From NCBI RefSeq assembly GCF_000615975.1, contig NZ_BAMP01000031.1, positions 1 to 44,513 on the forward strand: a stretch of DNA of 44,513 nucleotides, in the 5' to 3' direction. Shown here in pieces: positions 43,225-44,513 of the stretch. The position numbers and the translations under genes were made by a program. Under the pieces are notes generated by a model. The model was not told where the DNA came from and ran no database searches. It saw only the letters and a list, made by a program, of their open reading frames with translations. This DNA comes from Nitratireductor aquibiodomus NL21 = JCM 21793. Lineage in GTDB: Bacteria > Pseudomonadota > Alphaproteobacteria > Rhizobiales > Rhizobiaceae. Position 1 is the stretch's first letter, and each line of letters opens with the position of its first letter.

Positions 43225-43405
43225 GGCAGGTCTCCTGGCTTGCAGGTCGTCACCGCTGTTCGGCCTTCCCAGCACACATTGGGCGCCAGTGACACAAAAC
43301 GAAAGCGGTTCGCTGCTTACAGTTGCGGGGGCAGCGCCGGACTTGCCCAAAAGGCGCACCGGCTTCCCTTTTCACTCCCGATCCAAACAAGAATCGAAAG
43401 AACCT
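43225..43405 (-). promoter_or_regulatory. Cobalamin (adenosylcobalamin) riboswitch upstream of nrdAB
   Basis: Read on the minus strand this leader carries the conserved cobalamin-riboswitch elements in order: GGGAAGCCGGTG near 43357-43370, GCTGCCCCCGCAACTGTAAG near 43319-43335 (the B12 box core), GTCACTG near 43290, CTGGGAAGG near 43265-43273, and the 3' closing AAGCCAGGAGACCTGCC ending at 43225. It ends about 113 bases before the nrdA ATG. Binding of coenzyme B12 would normally switch expression off. Directly after it an ATG ACG AGA TAA mini-frame begins at 43224, probably fortuitous. The outer boundary is approximate. Confidence 0.93.
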
Positions 43406-43408
43406 TGA

Positions 43409-43433
43409 CCCCTACAGTTGGCATCCATAGGGG
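43409..43433. repeat. Palindrome just upstream of the riboswitch
   Basis: CCCCTA (43409-43414) and TAGGGG (43428-43433) are perfect inverted repeats with a 14-base spacer. The site lies where the nrd promoter should be. NrdR boxes come to mind because NrdR represses nrd operons, but the match to the NrdR consensus is poor. Confidence 0.35.
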
Positions 43434-43449
43434 CCACGAAGTCAACATC

Positions 43450-43494
43450 TTGTTTCAGTGGAAAGCTGAAACAAACTTTTGCACAATGCGCAAA
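43450..43494. repeat. Two adjacent palindromes between the PLP gene and the riboswitch
   Basis: TTGTTTCAG-N7-CTGAAACAA at 43450-43474 is a perfect dyad. TTTGCACA-A-TGCGCAAA at 43478-43494 is a second dyad with one mismatch. Both are AT-rich compared with their surroundings and lie 19-63 bases downstream of the PLP gene stop and upstream of the nrd leader. They may be operators of the nrd promoter; the second could also act as a weak terminator of the PLP gene, since U-rich GTTTGTTT follows it on the minus strand. Confidence 0.45.
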
Positions 43495-43512
43495 GCCGCT
43501 TTGGCCTTAGCT

Positions 43513-44511
43513 CTAAAGCGCGCGCATGACCTTTTCCAGCAAGGAAAAAATGCGTTCATCATCGCATTGGGCGACATTGAAGCGCAGGAAACCACGGGCC
43601 GAACCGGAAAGGCTGAACGCGTTTCCCGGCGCAAGCACCACATCATGTTCCAGCGCATGACGGGCAATCGCCGACGCATCCAGCCCATCGGGCAGACGAC
43701 ACCACAGGAACATGCCCGCGCGGGGCTCGATCCAGGGTTCTATGCCCAGCTTCTTCAAACGTTGGCCGACCGTCTCGCGCGACGCGGAAAGCCGCTGGCG
43801 CACAGTCTCCATATGCCTGCGGTAGCTGCCGTCACCCAGAAGCGCCAGCACCAGCTCCGCCGCCATGGACGGCCCGCCGAAACATGTGGCGATCCGCAAA
43901 TCGGTCAGCCCGTCGATCCAGCCGCGCGGCGCCGCAACGAAACCGCAGCGCATGGATGCCGAAAGGGATTTGGAGAAACTGCCAATATAGACCACGCGCG
44001 CAAAACCGTCGAAGGCGGCAAGGCGCGGTGCTGGCTCGACCTCGAAATCCGCGAAAATGTCGTCCTCGACAATGGTCAGGTCGGCCTTTTCGGCAAGCAG
44101 CAAAAGCCGATGGGCAACCGCCGGCGAAAGCACCGCTCCGGTCGGGTTGTGAAGCGCGGAATTGGTTATGTAGAGACGCGGCGAATGCCGGTCCAGCGCT
44201 TCGGCGAACCGCGCGACATCAGGCCCCGACGGTGTGTAGGGCACGCCCACGATCTTCACCTGATGCGCGCGCAACAGCGCATGGAAATTGAAATAGCAGG
44301 GATCGTCCACCAGCACCGTGTCGCCCGGCTTCAGAAGGAAGCGGCAAAGAAGATCAATGGCCTGCGTGCCGGAATCGGTGAGCATCACCTGACCGGGAGA
44401 AGCCTCTATGCCATGGCCCGCCATACGGCGCGCAAGCAGCGTGCGCAGCGATGGCGATCCAAGCGGCTCGCCATAATCGGCAAGAACCGCCGCATCGGCG
44501 CGCGACAGGCG
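43513..44511 (-). CDS. PLP-dependent aminotransferase-domain protein, probably a MocR-type regulator (partial)
   Basis: The 5' end lies beyond the window; 332 residues plus stop are visible, starting RLSRADAAVLADYGEPLGSP. This is a fold-type I aminotransferase domain: YGEPLGSPSLRTLLARRMAG, LTDSGTQAIDLLCRFLLKPGD, DDPCYFNFHALL, NSALHNPTGAVLS, VEDDIFADFE, and the PLP-lysine motif YIGSFSKSLSASMRCGF. The short DDPCYF and IGSFSKSLSASMR wording is common in GntR/MocR regulators (YjiR/PdxR group), whose HTH would be upstream of the visible part. A stand-alone aminotransferase remains possible. The stop is at 43513. Confidence 0.8.
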   Translation of the reverse strand, partial: RLSRADAAVLADYGEPLGSPSLRTLLARRMAGHGIEASPGQVMLTDSGTQAIDLLCRFLLKPGDTVLVDDPCYFNFHALLRAHQVKIVGVPYTPSGPDVARFAEALDRHSPRLYITNSALHNPTGAVLSPAVAHRLLLLAEKADLTIVEDDIFADFEVEPAPRLAAFDGFARVVYIGSFSKSLSASMRCGFVAAPRGWIDGLTDLRIATCFGGPSMAAELVLALLGDGSYRRHMETVRQRLSASRETVGQRLKKLGIEPWIEPRAGMFLWCRLPDGLDASAIARHALEHDVVLAPGNAFSLSGSARGFLRFNVAQCDDERIFSLLEKVMRAL

Positions 44512-44513
44512 AC

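Noticed and set aside
43409..43433. NrdR box upstream of nrdA
   Set aside because: The dyad exists, but its sequence and spacing do not fit the NrdR consensus well enough to name it.
1..44513. Mobile elements, prophage, CRISPR arrays, tRNA or rRNA genes
   Set aside because: No transposase or integrase frames, no regularly spaced direct repeats of CRISPR length, and no tRNA-like cloverleaf or rRNA sequence was noticed on either strand by eye; a tRNAscan or CRISPR search was not possible.

Overview
The window is about 44.5 kb of GC-rich (by eye near 60%) chromosomal DNA of alphaproteobacterial character. The best fit is the order Hyphomicrobiales (Rhizobiales). Reasons are the short second FtsZ typical of rhizobia, POPT-type and LIV-type ABC operons, a CueR/HmrR-type copper operator, an Lrp-controlled arginase/ornithine cyclodeaminase pair, and a glucosylglycerate cluster as seen in salt-tolerant relatives. 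Species cannot be named from sequence alone. No transposase, phage gene, CRISPR array, tRNA or rRNA was seen.

Layout. 1-97: tail of an unknown membrane protein, then a terminator. 282-7858 (+): livMHGFK, then an amidase and an N-acyl-D-amino-acid deacylase, suggesting uptake and hydrolysis of amides or N-acyl amino acids. 7874-8767 (-): LysR regulator, divergent from 9024-15012 (+): a five-gene set (GNAT-like protein, AsnB-type amidotransferase, acyl carrier protein, AMP-ligase, NadE-like amidotransferase) that looks like an uncharacterised amide-forming, carrier-protein-dependent pathway. 15013-17021 (-): ornithine cyclodeaminase and arginase, with a divergent Lrp/AsnC regulator (17152-17589). 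17667-21178: two Gfo/Idh/MocA dehydrogenases and an exported GH5 glycosidase. 21407-22420 (-): FtsZ2. 22596-27181 (-): phosphoribosyltransferase, GH13_18-type phosphorylase, GpgP-type phosphatase and GpgS-type synthase, i.e. glucosylglycerate metabolism. 27328-28497 (+): M20 amidohydrolase. 28532-36069 (-): LacI regulator, POPT-type ABC importer, nucleoside hydrolase and adenine deaminase, a probable purine (nucleoside) uptake and salvage operon with its own promoter and operator. 36179-38721 (-): copper ATPase CopA behind a perfect CueR-like dyad. 38799-43111 (-): nrdA, nrdB and a small coupled gene, preceded by a cobalamin riboswitch. 43513-44511 (-): a MocR-type or PLP aminotransferase gene running off the window.

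Two points stand out. First, the nrdAB locus joins a B12 riboswitch to a ribonucleotide reductase beta subunit whose radical tyrosine is replaced by Phe and whose first metal ligand is Glu, the signature of class Ic (Mn/Fe) enzymes. Second, the AsnB-ACP-AMP-ligase-NadE-GNAT cluster has no known product that I recognise.

Caution: seven genes (livM, the D-aminoacylase, the nadE-like gene, the GH5 gene twice, one ABC permease, its binding protein, copA) are split by frameshifts. In all but livM exactly one inserted base restores a conserved motif. The one-sided pattern suggests deletion-type sequencing errors rather than gene decay; I annotate these genes at full length and mark each break.
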